Source: Hamadaea tsunoensis DSM 44101 (lineage in GTDB: Bacteria > Actinomycetota > Actinomycetes > Mycobacteriales > Micromonosporaceae). Taken from it: 64,000 nucleotides of DNA. Below are positions 55,049 to 63,954 of this stretch, in pieces (the first letter of the stretch is position 1; every line of letters begins with the position of its first letter). The stretch is from the NCBI RefSeq assembly GCF_000428945.1, contig NZ_AUAX01000030.1, forward strand, positions 52,300 through 116,299, written 5' to 3'. The translations under genes and the position numbers were made by a program. The notes beneath the pieces were generated by a model that was not told the origin of the DNA, did no database searches, and saw nothing but the letters and a program-made list of their open reading frames with translations.

Positions 55049-56089
55049 ATGCGGTTTGAGGTAAGCCACGTGCTGGACGCCATCGAGCGCCGGCTCACCA
55101 CCGAGCCGTCGCTCGCGCGGGGCGTGCTCGACCTCGCCGAGATCGTGCGCTACGTGGACCTCGACGGCGGCCGGCCCGCCACGGTCGTCCGCCTCGGGCT
55201 GGTCATCGATGCCATCGCCCGCCACCTCGGCGAGGAGAACGTCAGCGTCTACTGCATCGTCGACAAGCAGATGCTCTCCGATCTCGACGTGCCCTCCAGT
55301 GAACGCATGGTCGTGCGGCGGTGGGCCGACGACGGGCACGTGGAGGTCGTGCAGGGCGCCCAGATGCGCGTACGCGAGGTGTCCGAGGTGGCCGGCCTGC
55401 CGATCATCTCCCGGTTCCTGCCGGGCTGGTCGACGGCGCCCGCTCCCGGCGGAGCGGCCATCACCGTGCGCGGCCCGGTTCCGGGCGGCCCGTCGGACCT
55501 CGGCCGGCGCCTCATGTCGGTCCGCTGGCGCTGCCCCGATCCCGAGTGCGCGCTCTTCGCGGACATGCGGGTCGCGGTCGGCCAGCCGCTGCCGGCCCTG
55601 CGCGGCAACCCGCTGTGCCCCCGGCACGGCGCGCCGCTGGCCGATACCGGGCCCGCCCCCATCTCGGACGTCCTCGCCGTCCGCGTCGGCGGCATCATCA
55701 AGCAGCGCTTCCTGGTCACCTCGGCGGCCCCGGTCCTGGTCGGCCGCGCGCCAGACGGCCAGTGGGAGGGCAGCGACGCCCGGGCCATCGTGCTCGGGCC
55801 GTGGCTCGACGAGGGCGCGGTCAAGGCGATCAGCCGGACCCACCTGACGGTCTCGCTCGACCGGGCCGGGCTGAGCATGAAGGACGTCAGCATGAACGGC
55901 GCCTGGGTGCACCCGGGCGGCGACAAGATCGCGCCGCAGCAGCCGCGGGTCCTGGGACCGGGGGAGTACCTGGAGCTCTACCCGGGCGTGGAGGTCGGCC
56001 GGCCGGGCACGTTCGGACCGGCGGGCGTGGCGCCGCAGTCGGTCCTGGTCGACGCCCCCACCGTCAGCTTCCGCCCCCCGAACTCCTGA
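55049..56089 (+). CDS. FHA-domain protein
   Basis: A 346-residue protein. Residues 1-140 are unfamiliar (alpha/beta, starts MRFEVSHVLDAIERRL); a cysteine pair region CPDPEC...CPRHG (about 165-200) may bind zinc; the C-terminal FHA domain (about 215-320) has VGRAPDG, ISRTHL and MNGAWV, the phosphothreonine-binding loops. It probably docks to a Ser/Thr kinase substrate. TAGGGT lies 6 nt before ATG 55049 (leaderless). Confidence 0.88.
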   Translation: MRFEVSHVLDAIERRLTTEPSLARGVLDLAEIVRYVDLDGGRPATVVRLGLVIDAIARHLGEENVSVYCIVDKQMLSDLDVPSSERMVVRRWADDGHVEVVQGAQMRVREVSEVAGLPIISRFLPGWSTAPAPGGAAITVRGPVPGGPSDLGRRLMSVRWRCPDPECALFADMRVAVGQPLPALRGNPLCPRHGAPLADTGPAPISDVLAVRVGGIIKQRFLVTSAAPVLVGRAPDGQWEGSDARAIVLGPWLDEGAVKAISRTHLTVSLDRAGLSMKDVSMNGAWVHPGGDKIAPQQPRVLGPGEYLELYPGVEVGRPGTFGPAGVAPQSVLVDAPTVSFRPPNS

Positions 56090-56127
56090 CCCCCGCGCCA
56101 CTCCCCTTTTCGCGCCACTCCCCTTTT

Positions 56128-56201
56128 CGACGATCTTGCGCGAATGTCCGGGCTATTCGGGCATTTCGCCCAAAATTTGGGACATTCGCGCAAGATCGTC
56201 G
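56128..56201 (+). repeat. 74-bp palindromic element, copy 3
   Basis: Arms CGACGATCTTGCGCGAATG (56128-56146) and exact complement (56183-56201). Preceded by a tandem duplication of CGCGCCACTCCCCTTTT (56094-56127). Between convergent FHA and rocD genes. Confidence 0.92.
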
Positions 56202-56235
56202 GGGTCTTTTCGGCCGTGGCCGGTGGGGTAGGGGC

Positions 56236-57477
56236 TCAGGCGATGACGGCGTGGAACTGGTCGAGTGCCCAGTCCACCTCGTCGGCCGTGATGGTCAGCG
56301 GCGGCGCGAGCCGGATCGTCGAGCCGTGCGTGTCCTTGGCCAGGACCCCGTGCGCCATCAGCCGTTCCGACGCCTGGCGGCCGGTCATCAGCGCCGGGTC
56401 GATGTCCACGCCGGCCCACAGCCCGCGGCCGCGTACGCCGGTGACGCCGTTGCCGATCAGCTTCGCGAGCCCGGTGTGCAACTGCTCGCCCAGTTCCCGG
56501 CTGCGCTCCTGGAACTCGCCGGTCTTCAGCAGGTCGACGACCGCGCTGCCGACCGCGCAGGCGAGCGGGTTGCCGCCGAAGGTCGAGCCGTGCTCGCCCG
56601 GCTTGAGGACGCCGAGCACGTCCCGGTTCGCGGCGACCGCGCTGACCGGCACGATCCCGCCGCCGAGCGCCTTGCCCATGATGTACATGTCCGGCACGAC
56701 GCGCTCGTGGTCGCAGGCGAACGTCTCGCCGGTACGCCCGAGCCCGCTCTGGATCTCGTCGGCCAGCATGAGCACGTTGTGGCGGGTGCAGATCTCGCGT
56801 ACGCCGCGCAGGAATCCGTCCGGCGGAACGAGTACGCCCGCCTCGCCCTGGATCGGCTCGAACAGCACAGCGACGGTGTCCTCGTCGATCGCCGCTTCGA
56901 GCGCGGCCAGGTCGCCGTAGGGCACGAGCTGGAAGCCGGGCGTGTAGGGACCGAAGTCGTCGCGCGCGTCCGGGTCGTCGGAGAACGACACGATCGTCGT
57001 CGTACGCCCGTGGAAGTTCCCGGCCATCGCAATGATCTTGGCGTGCCCCGGGCGTACGCCCTTGGCGAGGTAGCCCCACTTGCGGCTGACCTTGATCGCC
57101 GTCTCGACCGCCTCGGCGCCCGTGTTCATCGGCAGGATGAGGTCCTTGCCGGTGAGCTCGGTCAGCGACCGGCAGAAGTCCGCGAACTGGTCGTGGATGA
57201 ACGCGCGGCTGGTCAGCGTGACCCGGTCGAGCTGGGCGTGGGCGGCGCCGATCAGGGCCGGGTGCCGGTGGCCGAAGTTGAGCGCGGAGTAACCGGCCAG
57301 GCAGTCCAGGTACCGGTTGCCGTCGACGTCGGTCACCCACGCGCCCTGCGCGTCGGCGATCACCACCGGCAGCGGGTGGTAGTTGTGGGCGGTCCAGCGT
57401 TCCGCGGCGGCGACGGCGGCCGGGGTCTTCGCGTCCGCGGCCGGTTCACCGGCCGGGCGGAGGAGGTCTTCGGTCAT
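56236..57477 (-). CDS. rocD: Ornithine aminotransferase
   Basis: A 413-residue class III PLP aminotransferase that converts ornithine and 2-oxoglutarate to glutamate semialdehyde. MNTGAEAVETAIK, NFHGRTTTIVSFS, LADEIQSGLGRTG (PLP Asp) and MGKALGGGIVPVSA (PLP Lys) are present. ATG 57477 overlaps the ddaH stop (ATGA), so the two genes act as one unit in arginine-derivative catabolism. Confidence 0.93.
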   Translation of the reverse strand: MTEDLLRPAGEPAADAKTPAAVAAAERWTAHNYHPLPVVIADAQGAWVTDVDGNRYLDCLAGYSALNFGHRHPALIGAAHAQLDRVTLTSRAFIHDQFADFCRSLTELTGKDLILPMNTGAEAVETAIKVSRKWGYLAKGVRPGHAKIIAMAGNFHGRTTTIVSFSDDPDARDDFGPYTPGFQLVPYGDLAALEAAIDEDTVAVLFEPIQGEAGVLVPPDGFLRGVREICTRHNVLMLADEIQSGLGRTGETFACDHERVVPDMYIMGKALGGGIVPVSAVAANRDVLGVLKPGEHGSTFGGNPLACAVGSAVVDLLKTGEFQERSRELGEQLHTGLAKLIGNGVTGVRGRGLWAGVDIDPALMTGRQASERLMAHGVLAKDTHGSTIRLAPPLTITADEVDWALDQFHAVIA

Positions 57478-58286
57478 GAGCGCAACTCCAACGTGCAGCA
57501 CTTCGGGCCGCCGCCCGCGAGCCGCAGCTCGCTGACGTCGACGCCGACGGTCTTGTATCCAGCTTCCCGCAGCGCCTCGGCGAGGGCCACCGCCTGCACG
57601 GGCAGCACGACGGTCTCGCCGTCGCCGACCGCGTTGAGGCCGAGCACCTCGGCGTCCTCGACGGTCGCGATCACCGCGTCGGGGAACAGCCGGCGCAGGA
57701 CGGCCTGGCTTCCCGGCGAGAACGCCTCCGGCAGGTACGCGACATTCACAGGCTTCCCATCGTCCCCATGAGCCAGCACCGCCAGGGCGGTGTCGAGGTG
57801 GTAGAAGCGCGGGTCGACCAGCTGCAGCGTGATCACCGGGCGGCCGAACAGCTCCTGCACCTCGGCGTGGGACGCGTGCGAGGTCCGGAAGCCGGTGCCG
57901 GCCAGGATCACGTCGCCGGCGAGCAGGATGTCGCCCTCGCCCTCGTTGACCGCCTTCGCCTCGGTGACGTCGAAACCGGTGTGGCGCAGCCAGTCCGCGT
58001 ACGCGGGGCCTTCGTCGGCGCGCTCGGCGTCGCGGAACTGGACGGCCAGCGCCTTGCCGTCGATCACGGTCGCGCCGTTGGCGGCGAACACCATGTCGGG
58101 CAGTCCCGGGATCGGGTCGATCTCCTCGATCGTGTGGCCCAGCTCCGCGTACACCCGCTTGAGCTCGGTCCATTGAGCGACGGCGAGGGCGGTGTCGTAC
58201 GGCGCCGTGGGATCCATCCAGGGGTTGATCCGGTAGGTCACGGCAAAGTGCGTGGGTCGGCACATGAGGTAGCGGCGCTTCGGCAT
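57474..58286 (-). CDS. ddaH: Dimethylargininase / amidinotransferase-fold hydrolase
   Basis: A 270-residue guanidine-modifying enzyme. MCRPTHFAV at the start, GEGDILLAGDVILAGTGFRT, FYHLDTAL (catalytic His) and GGGPKCCTLE (catalytic Cys) match DDAH, which would yield citrulline; an ornithine-releasing arginine hydrolase is also possible given coupling to rocD. TAGCGT lies 7 nt before ATG 58286 on the reverse strand (leaderless). Confidence 0.85.
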   Translation of the reverse strand: MPKRRYLMCRPTHFAVTYRINPWMDPTAPYDTALAVAQWTELKRVYAELGHTIEEIDPIPGLPDMVFAANGATVIDGKALAVQFRDAERADEGPAYADWLRHTGFDVTEAKAVNEGEGDILLAGDVILAGTGFRTSHASHAEVQELFGRPVITLQLVDPRFYHLDTALAVLAHGDDGKPVNVAYLPEAFSPGSQAVLRRLFPDAVIATVEDAEVLGLNAVGDGETVVLPVQAVALAEALREAGYKTVGVDVSELRLAGGGPKCCTLELRS

Positions 58287-58399
58287 GATCCCCACGCTAT
58301 GCGTTGCTGACCTGCGACAACCAGGCGCGAAGCTTGCTTTCGGCGCACATTCGTTGCGTGATCGCGGCCTACGGCGGCGATCCGTTAAGCGAGCTTCCC

Positions 58400-59446
58400 T
58401 CATATCGAGTCCTGGCGCGGGTGCAGCACCTGGCGGATGATCAGCTGAAGGGCGGCGTATCCAGGGACGGCGATGAAGACGCCGAGGACGCCGAACATCG
58501 CGAAGCCGATCAGCACCGACACGATCGCGGCGAGGTTCGAGATCTGAACGGCCTGCCGCATCACACGGGGATAGATCAGCCAGTTCTCGATCTGCTGGTA
58601 GACGATGAAGAAGATCGCGGTCGCGATGGCGATGGCCAGCCCGCGCGTGCCGAGGGCGACCAGCGAGACGATGACGGCCGCGAGGGTCGCACCGACCTGC
58701 GGGATGAGGTCGAAGAACGCGACGACGACGGCGAGCAGCAACGCGTAGGGGACGTGCACGACCAGCAGGTAGATCAGGCAGGTCGTGCCGGCGATGGTGG
58801 CGATGCCGAGCGAGCCGACGAGGTAGCCGCCGACCTTGTCCAGGATCTGGTCGCCCAGGTCGGTCACCCGTTCCCGGCGCGAGGCGGGCACCAGCCGGTA
58901 CGCCCCGTCGCGCAGCCGGTCGAACGCGCCCAGGAAGAAGAACATCAGCAGGAACGCCGTGACCACGTTGAAGACGCCGGCCGCCGCGCTCGCCGCGCCG
59001 CCGAGCAGGCCGCCCAGCACGAGGCTGATGTTCCCCGGGGTCACGAGTTTCTCGGCCTGCTGGACGATGTTCCGGTCGTCGGTCAGGTCCTGGACCCGGG
59101 GGTCGGCGAGGAACGACTGCACCCAGCCGGGCACGGCGTCGATGAGCGCGGCGAGCTGCCGGACGATGAGCGGGATCAGCAGGGCCAGGAAGCCGCACGC
59201 GATCAGTGCCAGGGCGAAGAAGAGCAGGGTGACCGCGAGGCCCCGGCGGACGCCGCGGCGCATGAGCCATTTGACGACGGGGTTGAGCCCGATGGCGAAG
59301 AACGCGGCCGTGGCGACCACCGTCAGCACCGTCGCCGCGGACTCGATCAGGGCCGCCGAGACCGCCACGAGCAGCAGGGCGATGCCCACCCAGAGGCCGA
59401 ATCGGAAGGGGCGGTCGGTCGCGATCCCGGCGGGCGGCTGCTGCAT
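58400..59446 (-). CDS. AI-2E family transporter (UPF0118)
   Basis: A 348-residue membrane protein with about eight helices. VVAFFDLIPQVGATLAAVIV and YQQIENWLIYPRVM are the characteristic blocks, with GVFIAVPGYAALQLI at the end. The family includes TqsA-like and Na+(Li+)/H+ antiporters, so the substrate is undecided. ATG 59446. The DRP-rich loop near residue 114 is typical. Confidence 0.9.
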   Translation of the reverse strand: MQQPPAGIATDRPFRFGLWVGIALLLVAVSAALIESAATVLTVVATAAFFAIGLNPVVKWLMRRGVRRGLAVTLLFFALALIACGFLALLIPLIVRQLAALIDAVPGWVQSFLADPRVQDLTDDRNIVQQAEKLVTPGNISLVLGGLLGGAASAAAGVFNVVTAFLLMFFFLGAFDRLRDGAYRLVPASRRERVTDLGDQILDKVGGYLVGSLGIATIAGTTCLIYLLVVHVPYALLLAVVVAFFDLIPQVGATLAAVIVSLVALGTRGLAIAIATAIFFIVYQQIENWLIYPRVMRQAVQISNLAAIVSVLIGFAMFGVLGVFIAVPGYAALQLIIRQVLHPRQDSI

Positions 59447-59488
59447 GCCGATCTAACGAACGTGATCACAGCCAGATTCTGTTAGGCA

Positions 59489-59503
59489 TCTTTACTGTTA
59501 AGA
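59489..59503. promoter_or_regulatory. Near-palindrome upstream of the second chitinase
   Basis: TCTTTACTGTTAAGA reads the same on the other strand at 13 of 15 positions. It lies in the 165-bp gap before the chitinase and could be an operator. Confidence 0.3.
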
Positions 59504-59611
59504 CCTATTCCTATATGGTTCATCTGCGCGCGTCACATCTTCGATATCTGCCCGCCCTCTGCGGGCCGACTCCCATGAAGCAGACGATCCCTTCCCCCAA
59601 GGAGAGTCTCC

Positions 59612-61267
59612 ATGCACCGACGCACCATGTACCGACGGATCCTGGCGGCGGCCGGGGCCTTCGCTGTCGCAGGCGCGGCCATGTTCCTCGCCTCCGGCAC
59701 CGCCAACGCCGCCAACATCCTGTCCAACCCCGGACTGGAGTCCGGAGCCCTGAGCCCGTGGTCGTGCTCGCTCGGCTCCGTCGTCAGCAGCCCGGTCCAC
59801 AGCGGGAGCAAGGCGTTGCAGGGCGCCGCGTCCGCCTCCGACTACGCCCAGTGCACGCAGACGGTCGCCGTTCAGCCCAATACGGCGTACACGTTCAGCG
59901 GCTGGGTACGCGGCGGCGGCGGTTACGTCTACATCGGCGTCACCGGCGGCGGCTCGACCTGGAACCCGTCCGCCGCGAGCGCGTACACGCAGCTGTCCGT
60001 GAGCTACACGACGGCGGCCGGGCAGACGTCCCTGCAGGTCTACGTCCACGGCTGGTACGGCCAGGGCACGTACAACGCCGACGACTTCTCCCTCGACGGC
60101 CCCGGCGGGACGACGCCGTCCCCGAGCGCGTCCAGCTCGCCCCCGCCGGCCGGCACCCCGGGCACCCCGGGCAACTTCCACGTGACCGGCAGCACCGGCT
60201 CCGCCATCTCGGTCGCGTGGAACGCGTCGACCGGGACCGTGACCGGTTACCGCGTCTACGAGGGCACCACCGTGCGGGCGACCGTCACCGGCACCTCGGC
60301 GACGATCTCCGGGCTCGGCGCCTGCACGAGCCACACGTACACCGTCGCGGCGTACAACGGCAGCGGTGAGTCGGCCAAGTCCGGCTCGGCCACGGGCAGC
60401 ACGACGGGCTGCACCACCGGCACCGCGATGGCGGCTCCCTACCTCTACGAGGGCTGGGGCAGCCCGCCGTCGGCCACGTCGGTGATGAGCGCGACCGGCA
60501 TCAAGCAGTTCACGATGGCCTTCATGCTCTCCGGCGGCGGCTGCACCCCGATGTGGGACAGCACCCGCCCGCTCACCGGCGGCGTCGACCAGAGCACCAT
60601 CAACTCGATCCGCTCGGCGGGCGGCGACGTCGAGATCTCCTTCGGCGGGTGGAGCGGCAACAAGCTCGGCCCGAACTGCTCCAGCGCGAGCGCACTGGCG
60701 GCGGCGTACCAGCAGGTGATCAACGCGTACAGCCTGAAGTACATCGACATCGACATCGAGAACACCGACGAGTTCGAGTCGGAGGCCGTGCAGGACCGCG
60801 TCCTGGGCGCTCTCAAGATCGTCAAGGCGAACAACCCGGGCATCAAGACGATCCTGACCTTCGGCACGTCGACCACCGGCCCGACCTACTGGGGTACGCG
60901 TCTCATCAACCAGTCGGCCGCGCTGGGCGCCAACGTGGACGTGTACACGATCATGCCGTTCGACTTCGGCGGCGGCGCGGACATGTACGGCAACACGGTC
61001 AACGCCGCGAACGGCCTGAAGAACGCGCTCAAGACGGCGTTCGGCTGGTCCGACGCGACCGCGTACGCCCACGTCGGCATCTCCGGCATGAACGGGCTGT
61101 CCGACCAGTCGGAGAACACCACCCCGGCCATCTGGACACAGATCCGGGACTGGGCGAACAACAACCACATCGCCCGGTTGGCCTTCTGGTCGGTCAACCG
61201 CGACCGCGCCAGCGGTACGCAGAGCGAATTCCAGTTCACCTCGATCACCGCGGGCTTCCACGGCTGA
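59612..61267 (+). CDS. Secreted GH18 chitinase with CBM and fibronectin type III domain
   Basis: A 551-residue exoenzyme: signal peptide (1-34, ending TANAA), an N-terminal carbohydrate-binding beta-sandwich (about 35-165), a Ser/Pro linker, a fibronectin type III domain (about 185-268), and a GH18 domain (about 275-551) with the short-form motif YIDIDIE (catalytic Glu383). AAGGAG lies 8 nt before ATG 59612; ATG 59627 is possible. Different subfamily from the other chitinase, so the two probably cut chitin in complementary ways. Confidence 0.93.
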   Translation: MHRRTMYRRILAAAGAFAVAGAAMFLASGTANAANILSNPGLESGALSPWSCSLGSVVSSPVHSGSKALQGAASASDYAQCTQTVAVQPNTAYTFSGWVRGGGGYVYIGVTGGGSTWNPSAASAYTQLSVSYTTAAGQTSLQVYVHGWYGQGTYNADDFSLDGPGGTTPSPSASSSPPPAGTPGTPGNFHVTGSTGSAISVAWNASTGTVTGYRVYEGTTVRATVTGTSATISGLGACTSHTYTVAAYNGSGESAKSGSATGSTTGCTTGTAMAAPYLYEGWGSPPSATSVMSATGIKQFTMAFMLSGGGCTPMWDSTRPLTGGVDQSTINSIRSAGGDVEISFGGWSGNKLGPNCSSASALAAAYQQVINAYSLKYIDIDIENTDEFESEAVQDRVLGALKIVKANNPGIKTILTFGTSTTGPTYWGTRLINQSAALGANVDVYTIMPFDFGGGADMYGNTVNAANGLKNALKTAFGWSDATAYAHVGISGMNGLSDQSENTTPAIWTQIRDWANNNHIARLAFWSVNRDRASGTQSEFQFTSITAGFHG

Positions 61268-61282
61268 GTGATCCGACCGGGT

Positions 61283-61350
61283 GACGGGTTCGGTAAGCGA
61301 GCGATCTTCGGCATACAATGCCGACGCTTGATCTCGCTTCCGTACCCGTC
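61283..61350 (+). terminator. Long imperfect hairpin after the second chitinase
   Basis: GACGGGT (61283-61289) / ACCCGTC (61344-61350) outer arms, AAGCGA / TCGCTT and GATC / GATC inner pairs, and a CGGCAT-ACA-ATGCCG tip (61310-61324). No T run. The remaining gap to 61620 (about 270 bp) shows no gene; only GC-rich sequence and a weak TGATCGTGTT...CAGCGTGTTATC pair are seen. Confidence 0.65.
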
Positions 61351-61620
61351 CCCCCGTGAACACGTGAAAGAAACGTGACGCGAGCACGACGGCCGGTACG
61401 CGTTCAGGCGACGAGCGCGCCGGCCGTCGGCGTGCGGGGGCTGTGGGCACCTTCGCTCGCAGGGCGGATGGCTGATCGTGTTTGCGGGCAAGCCAATCGG
61501 TCAGCGTGTTATCGGGCGTCCGTCGGCAACTGACAGTTTCTTGTCTCTGGGATCGGGATAGGGCCGGGAGGACGCGAGGATGGTTCCCTCACAGGCTGAA
61601 GGGTCCGTCGAGGGGGCGGG

Positions 61621-63111
61621 ATGACCACGGCTGTTACTGCTCATCCGGATCTGTCGTCGGCGTCGGACAGCGTCGGCCGTCGGATGGCCAAGCGCCGGCG
61701 CAACTACGTGCGATTGATCGTGGGGTGTGACGCTTTCGTCATCTGCCTCTCGATCTTCGTCGGCTACCTGGCCCGCTTCTCGTGGGCGAGCCCGCCCGGG
61801 GTCACGATCCCGTACGCGTACATCGCGGTCGGGCTGGCCGCCGTGTGGCTGGTGATCCTGCGCGTCTCCCGCGGCTACGACGAGCGCGTGCTCGGCTACG
61901 GCACCGACGAGTACCGCCGGGTGGCCGGCGCGAGTCTGCGCCTGGCCGGTGCGGTCGCCATCCTCGGCTACATCGTCAACGTCGGCGTCTCGCGCGGCTT
62001 CCTCGCCATCACCTTCGTGTGCGGCACGGCCGGCCTCGTCATCGCCCGGTGGATCGCCCGCAAGACCCTGCACCGCGCCCGCATCCAGGGCCGGGGCTGG
62101 TCGCACCGGCTGCTCGTGGTGGGCGACGCCGCCCACGTCCTCGAGCTCGTCCGCCAGCTCAAGCGCGAGCCCTACGCGGGCTACCGCGTGGTCGGCGCCT
62201 GCATCCCCGAGGCCCTCGTGGTGCCGCGCTCGGTCGGCCTGCCGCCGCAGCAGCTCGGCGACGTGCCCGTGGTCGGCTCCTTCCGCACCATCGTCGAGTC
62301 GGCCACCAGCGTGTGGGCCGACACCATCGCCGTCACCGGCGCCGCCGAGCTGACCGCGTCCCGCCTGCGCCGCCTCGGCTGGCAGCTGGAAGGCAGCGGC
62401 ATCGACCTCGTCGTCGCCCCCGCCCTCACCGACGTGGCGGGCCCGCGCATCCACACCCGCCCGGTCGCCGGCCTGCCGCTGATCCACGTCGAGCAGCCCG
62501 ACTTCAAGGGCGGCGCCAAGATCGTCAAGAACGTGCTCGAACGCATCGTCGCCTTCTTCGCCGTCACCTTCACGCTGCCGCTGTTCCTGCTCATCGCGCT
62601 GCTCATCAAGCTCGACAGCCGGGGACCGGTGTTCTTCAAGCAGAAGCGGGTCGGCCAGCACGGGCACGAGTTCGGCGTACTCAAGTTCCGCACCATGGTG
62701 GTCGGCGCCGACCGGATGGTCGCCCAGCTCGCCTCGCAGAACGAGAGCAGCGGCCTGCTGTTCAAGATGCGCAAGGACCCCCGGGTCACCCGCATGGGCC
62801 GCATCCTGCGCAAGTACTCACTGGACGAACTGCCGCAGTTCATCAACGTCCTGCGCGGCGAGATGGCCCTCGTCGGCCCCCGCCCCCCGCTGCCGAGCGA
62901 GGTCGCCCGTTACGACGGCGACGTCGCCCGCCGCCTGCTCGTCCGCCCCGGCATCACGGGACTCTGGCAGGTCAGCGGCCGCTCCGACCTGTCCTGGGAG
63001 GACGGCATCCGGCTCGACCTGTACTACGTCGAGAACTGGTCGCTCACCTCGGATCTCGCCATCCTCTGGAAGACGTTCGGCGCGGTCATGGGGTCGAGGG
63101 GCGCGTACTAA
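61621..63111 (+). CDS. Polyprenyl-phosphate sugar-1-phosphate transferase (WbaP/EpsE type)
   Basis: A 496-residue priming glycosyltransferase for exopolysaccharide or other glycans. Four N-terminal helices (about 30-150), a CoA-binding-like Rossmann domain with RLLVVGDAAHVLELV (about 160-300), a re-entrant helix (about 305-335), and the catalytic bacterial sugar transferase domain with KQKRVGQHGHEFGVLKFRTM, SLDELPQFINVLRGEMALVG and RPGITGLWQVSGRS. ATG 61621. The rest of any polysaccharide cluster would lie beyond the window. Confidence 0.93.
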   Translation: MTTAVTAHPDLSSASDSVGRRMAKRRRNYVRLIVGCDAFVICLSIFVGYLARFSWASPPGVTIPYAYIAVGLAAVWLVILRVSRGYDERVLGYGTDEYRRVAGASLRLAGAVAILGYIVNVGVSRGFLAITFVCGTAGLVIARWIARKTLHRARIQGRGWSHRLLVVGDAAHVLELVRQLKREPYAGYRVVGACIPEALVVPRSVGLPPQQLGDVPVVGSFRTIVESATSVWADTIAVTGAAELTASRLRRLGWQLEGSGIDLVVAPALTDVAGPRIHTRPVAGLPLIHVEQPDFKGGAKIVKNVLERIVAFFAVTFTLPLFLLIALLIKLDSRGPVFFKQKRVGQHGHEFGVLKFRTMVVGADRMVAQLASQNESSGLLFKMRKDPRVTRMGRILRKYSLDELPQFINVLRGEMALVGPRPPLPSEVARYDGDVARRLLVRPGITGLWQVSGRSDLSWEDGIRLDLYYVENWSLTSDLAILWKTFGAVMGSRGAY

Positions 63112-63229
63112 ACCCTTCAAGATCTTTATTTCCCGGGTTCGTCGATCTCACCTCCGCTCCTCGCGCGGGCGACCTCACCCCTGCACCCCCGCCCTTTGTC
63201 GCGACTGTCCGACTTGCGCCCCCACCGTC
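63112..63229. other. Gene-free start of the terminal palindrome field
   Basis: No gene seen. Contains an extra direct copy of the composite element's arm (TTTGTCGCGACTGTCCGACT, from 63195). Confidence 0.6.
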
Positions 63230-63303
63230 CGACGATCTTGCGCGAATGTCCGGGCATTTCGGGTATATCGGACGAAATTCGGGACACTCGCGCAAGATCG
63301 TCG
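63230..63303 (+). repeat. 74-bp palindromic element, copy 4
   Basis: Left arm CGACGATCTTGCGCGAATG (63230-63248); right arm 63285-63303 with one mismatch (CACTCGCGC). Inner 36 nt continue the pairing (CATTTCG / CGAAAT). Confidence 0.9.
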
Positions 63304-63399
63304 ACCATCTTGAAGATCGGGGCGCCACCATTCGGCCCTGGCCGGTTCTGGCTTTGTCGCGACTGTCCGACTTGTGCGGCCGGTCGGTGGCCGACGGGG

Positions 63400-63545
63400 T
63401 GATCATTTACGGCTGAGGTGTAAAAACGGCCTCCTGCTGCATGATCGTTTACGGTTCTGGAGCGCGTTGACCGACTCCCGTTACACCTGACGCGTCATTG
63501 ATCATGCGGGTCGGACGGGATTTACACCTCAGCCGTAAATGATCA
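63400..63545. repeat. 146-bp nested palindrome P1
   Basis: Perfect 25-bp arms (63400-63424, starting TGATCATTTACGGCTGAGG; 63521-63545). The loop holds a second inverted pair GCATGATC (63439-63446) / GATCATGC (63500-63507) whose flanks (GTTTACGG; GTTACACCTGA) resemble the outer arms. Confidence 0.88.
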
Positions 63546-63624
63546 AGAATTCAGTACCCTGTGTCCGCATGGCGGAAGATCGTTCCCGCATCACGGGCCA
63601 GGGCCAACAGCGGGACGGCGTGGC

Positions 63625-63775
63625 CGTGATCCATAGCGGCCGGGATGTAGAAATGCACCCCTCGCCAAGATCCAACGTGGCTGGGATGTAGGAAATCGGC
63701 CTAGAGCGACATCTCGGCCGTAGTGGATCGAGGGTACGTGCCCGAAAACTACATCCCAGCCGCGAACGATCACCG
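63625..63775. repeat. 151-bp nested palindrome P2
   Basis: Four related arms: GATC-N4-GCGGCCGGGATGTAG at 63629-63650, GATCCAACGTGGCTGGGATG at 63669-63688, and inverted partners at 63709-63729 and 63749-63770. Order outer-left, inner-left, inner-right, outer-right. Confidence 0.85.
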
Positions 63776-63886
63776 CCCGGTCGATCCGCCCAGCCGCCAT
63801 ATCGGACAGTCGCGACAAAGCCAGGACCAGCCAGGGTCGGACGGCGGACCTGATCTTCAGAGCAGCCGACTCCTCAGAGCGATCGA

Positions 63887-63954
63887 CTCGTCAGCACACT
63901 CGGCCCTTCATAGTGGTCGGCTCGTCAGCGCAGTCGGCCCTTCAGAGCGGTCGA
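63887..63954. repeat. 34-bp tandem repeat
   Basis: Two units, 63887-63920 and 63921-63954 (CTCGTCAGC...CGGCCCTTCA...), with a partial copy before them. The second unit runs 3 bp into palindrome copy 5. Confidence 0.8.

Larger units (their letters stand above)
63348..63824. repeat. 477-bp composite element bounded by perfect 23-bp inverted repeats
   Basis: Left arm 63348-63370 begins CTGGCTTTGTCGCGACTG; the right arm 63802-63824 is its exact complement, and weaker pairing extends about 14 bp outside. Two further nested palindromes (63400-63545, 63625-63775) lie inside. No credible gene; only short frames formed by the repeats. Confidence 0.85.

Noticed and set aside
59480..59510. DasR operator before the second chitinase (ACTGTTAAGACC)
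   Set aside because: Alignment to the DasR consensus is off by one base in the centre and symmetry is lost.
63591..63818. 75-codon reverse frame in the palindrome field
   Set aside because: It is translated repeat sequence without a ribosome site, leaderless signal or recognisable domain.
63348..63824. Insertion sequence or integron attC array
   Set aside because: No transposase or integrase frame and no attC core sites; only nested inverted repeats are visible.
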